DNA of 33,487 nt from a virus. Position 1 is the stretch's first letter; every line of letters begins with the position of its first letter. A program made the translations under genes and the position numbers. The notes under the pieces are model-generated. The model saw only the letters and a program-made list of their open reading frames with translations, did no database searches and was not told where the DNA came from. The DNA is taken from positions 1 to 33,487 of IMG/VR virus record IMGVR_UViG_3300008450_000222, one strand, 5' to 3'. Of the stretch, positions 32,404 to 33,487 are shown piece after piece.

Positions 32404-32943
32404 TTAAGACCTGAATGTTTTACGAATCCTATCCTGAAATACTACTGCGCTGGCAGCTTTACGATTCAGTAGGGCAAGTTCCATACCAAAGCTGTAGTGT
32501 AAATCACGATTCCATTCATAGTGGTTTTTGAAATCTTCTTCTGATATGTTCCCACCTTGCATCTTCTTCTGGAGATCCGCAATAAGAACTTGAAGATCCC
32601 CTATTTTTTTTTGAGTTGCTTCATACAGTTCGCAGGTTTTACTGTAATCTTCTCTTGCAACTTGGAAATTAATATCTTTACCTTCAACTGCCAGATAAGA
32701 ATCAACTTCATCAAATACTGTTTGGGCTGTTTGTTTTTCTTCTGTGCTGAATTCTTTGATACTTTCAGCAAACTTACGAGCTTTTTCTTCTGCCTTAACC
32801 TGCATCTTTTCTAATCGTTTAAGTTTTCTATCTACAGTTTGCATTTCGTTTCTGACCTCCAAGAGATTACTTTTGATCTCTTTTATATTATTCTTTGCGT
32901 CCTTGAATATCAAGTGCATCTCGCTCTCTTGTTTCTTTTGCAT
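32404..32943 (-). CDS. Coiled-coil protein, ambiguous start
   Basis: From the ATG at 32943 it is 179 residues. A TTG at 32967 and ATGs at 32943 and 32919 compete; GGGAG about 10 bases before 32943 is the best ribosome site, so I take that. The gene overlaps the previous one by 56 bases. It is almost all Lys/Glu/Gln with heptad hydrophobics (about 20-70 and 110-140), a long coiled coil. The end (YEWNRDLHYSFGMELALLNRKAAS, split here) is a short helix. No family is recognised. A structural or scaffold-like role is possible, as is a regulator partner. Confidence 0.68.
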   Translation of the reverse strand: MQKKQESEMHLIFKDAKNNIKEIKSNLLEVRNEMQTVDRKLKRLEKMQVKAEEKARKFAESIKEFSTEEKQTAQTVFDEVDSYLAVEGKDINFQVAREDYSKTCELYEATQKKIGDLQVLIADLQKKMQGGNISEEDFKNHYEWNRDLHYSFGMELALLNRKAASAVVFQDRIRKTFRS

Positions 32944-33178
32944 CCCATCTGCTCTCCCGTTTTTCAACAGCTTCTACATATTTCATTAAGAGTTCTGAAA
33001 TGACACCATTCACATAAAGATGTCCTCCTTCAGCCCTAATTCGCTCACGCTCTCTCTGAAATGCAGCAGTAAATCTTCTTAAAACAGCCTTTCTTAACCT
33101 GATGTTATAACTTAAAGTATCTTCTTTGTAGTTTAAAGTACCTCTACGCTTTCCAGAACCATCGTATCCATTAGCCAT
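32888..33178 (-). CDS. Putative ribbon-helix-helix DNA-binding protein
   Basis: 96 residues, GGAGAC six bases before the ATG. Residues 23-38 (SYNIRLRKAVLRRFTA) read as a strand plus helix, and 55-71 (YVNGVISELLMKYVEAV) as the second helix, the RHH (Arc/MetJ) pattern with an unusually long first helix. The end is charged. As the first gene after a terminator/antiterminator leader it may be a regulator of the operon or of its own synthesis. The RHH call rests on the pattern alone. Confidence 0.65.
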   Translation of the reverse strand: MANGYDGSGKRRGTLNYKEDTLSYNIRLRKAVLRRFTAAFQRERERIRAEGGHLYVNGVISELLMKYVEAVEKRESRWDAKETRERDALDIQGRKE

Positions 33179-33197
33179 TTGTTTGTCTCCTATTGTT

Positions 33198-33204
33198 TAA
33201 TTAG
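33198..33204 (-). promoter_or_regulatory. CTAATTA element, 19 bases before the ATG at 33178
   Basis: It reads ACTAATTAA on the minus strand and lies between the terminator U-tract and the GGAGAC ribosome site, so transcription starting here would bypass the terminator. Confidence 0.5.
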
Positions 33205-33223
33205 TGTTTGATTTTGTTAAAAG

Positions 33224-33257
33224 AAAAAAAAAGAGCCGAACTATTAGAAGTTGGCTC
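33224..33257 (-). terminator. Rho-independent terminator ahead of the RHH gene
   Basis: On the minus strand GAGCCAAC (33257-33250) pairs with GTTCGGCTC (33241-33233) with one bulged base and an eight-base loop, followed by nine U. It lies upstream of the RHH gene, not at the end of an operon, unless it ends the gene crossing the window junction. Confidence 0.88.
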
Positions 33258-33302
33258 GGGAGCAGGGATCAGGTTTATGTTCTTATTCAGGAAGAACTAT
33301 TT

Positions 33303-33340
33303 GTCTAATTAGATTTTGTTTGCTCTTAAGATAATTAGAC
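33303..33340. repeat. Inverted repeat made of two CTAATTA elements
   Basis: GTCTAATTA (33303-33311) and TAATTAGAC (33332-33340) are perfect reverse complements with a 20-base loop. Both arms contain the CTAATTA element in the same minus-strand reading, as the core is nearly its own reverse complement. Confidence 0.6.
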
Positions 33341-33367
33341 GATCCCAACTTCAAAAGCCGAACTATT

Positions 33368-33487
33368 TTAACCTTTAGCTGTATTATATCCTGTCAGCAA
33401 CTTCTTTTTATTTGACTTACATTTCTTTAATTTTGGAATTGTATTCTTTATTACTTTAGCTTTAATACTGCTCTCTGCTCCCTCTCT
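33368..33487 (-). CDS. Possible 3' end of the gene cut by the left edge
   Basis: If base 33487 is joined to base 1, the frame of the gene starting at 141 runs on for 39 sense codons to TAA at 33370-33368. The tail is rich in Lys (KAKVIKNTIPKLKKC) like the head. Without circular joining this stretch has no start codon and should not be called. The TATAAT at 33388-33383 would then lie within the last codons. Confidence 0.4.
   Translation of the reverse strand, partial: REGAESSIKAKVIKNTIPKLKKCKSNKKKLLTGYNTAKG

Larger units (their letters stand above)
33224..33388 (-). promoter_or_regulatory. Candidate attenuator/antiterminator leader
   Basis: A TATAAT (33388-33383, minus) begins the region, although no good -35 is present. 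Next come AATAGTTCGGCT (33367-33356), a copy of the terminator's right arm, and GAAGTTGG (33352-33345), exactly complementary to CCAACTTC in the terminator's left arm (33254-33247). Two RNA folds exclude one another: the upstream element pairs with the left arm and frees the U-tract, or the terminator forms. This is a structural argument, not a match to a known riboswitch. Confidence 0.45.

Noticed and set aside
32944-32967. TTG start at 32967 for the coiled-coil gene
   Set aside because: It would deepen the overlap with the preceding gene to 80 bases and lacks a ribosome site. ATG 32943 has GGGAG at about ten bases. ATG 32919 remains possible.
1-33487. CRISPR arrays, tRNA or rRNA genes, insertion sequences, attachment sites
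   Set aside because: I found no regularly spaced repeats, cloverleaf-like sequence, transposase motif or integrase. A weak tRNA or tmRNA could still escape reading by eye.

Overview
The window looks like a tailed-phage genome or most of one, probably a short-tailed (podovirus-type) phage of a Gram-negative host. Evidence for this is a head-and-tail gene set without a tape measure, sheath or tail-tube gene, three large ejection-type proteins, a GH19 endolysin, near-consensus sigma-70 promoters with 17-bp spacers, and strong AGGAG/GAGGA ribosome sites. The DNA is AT-rich. Nothing in it identifies the host species. I see no polymerase, primase, helicase, integrase, nucleotide-metabolism gene, tRNA, CRISPR array or insertion sequence.

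Layout. Almost every gene is on the minus strand, so the gene order runs from right to left. At 33.2-31.2 kb lie a putative ribbon-helix-helix regulator, a coiled-coil protein, a GNAT-like protein, a GH19 endolysin, a small unknown gene and the small terminase. At 30.6-29.1 kb is a control region of about 500 bp with promoters facing both ways, then three small unknown genes, at least two of which follow their own strong promoter. From 29.1 to 22.8 kb come the large terminase, a small Cys/His protein, portal, a 56-residue helix-turn-helix gene, scaffold and major capsid protein. From 22.7 to 18.4 kb is a block of virion-surface-type proteins (LamG, Ig-like modules) bounded and interrupted by related terminators. 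From 18.3 to 11.2 kb are the head-tail adaptor, two fibre proteins and the tail nozzle. From 11.2 to 2.9 kb are three large internal/ejection proteins. From 2.9 to 1.4 kb are a small beta-rich protein and three small membrane/coiled-coil proteins, which are lysis candidates. A short divergent plus-strand island (0.45-1.4 kb) holds an HNH homing-type endonuclease and one or two small unknown genes, closed by a bidirectional terminator.

The left end cuts a minus-strand gene (start at 141). If the right end is joined to the left end, that reading frame continues for 39 more codons to a stop at 33368. This suggests, but does not prove, that the window is a circular map opened inside that gene.

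How it works together. The promoters at 29.5-30.5 kb should be read by host RNA polymerase at once and feed three small early-type genes. The long structural operon has few recognisable sigma-70 promoters. Instead, a repeated (A/T)CTAATTA element sits just upstream of seven minus-strand genes. The regulator at the right end is preceded by a terminator whose left arm can also pair with an upstream element, which looks like an attenuator or antiterminator leader.
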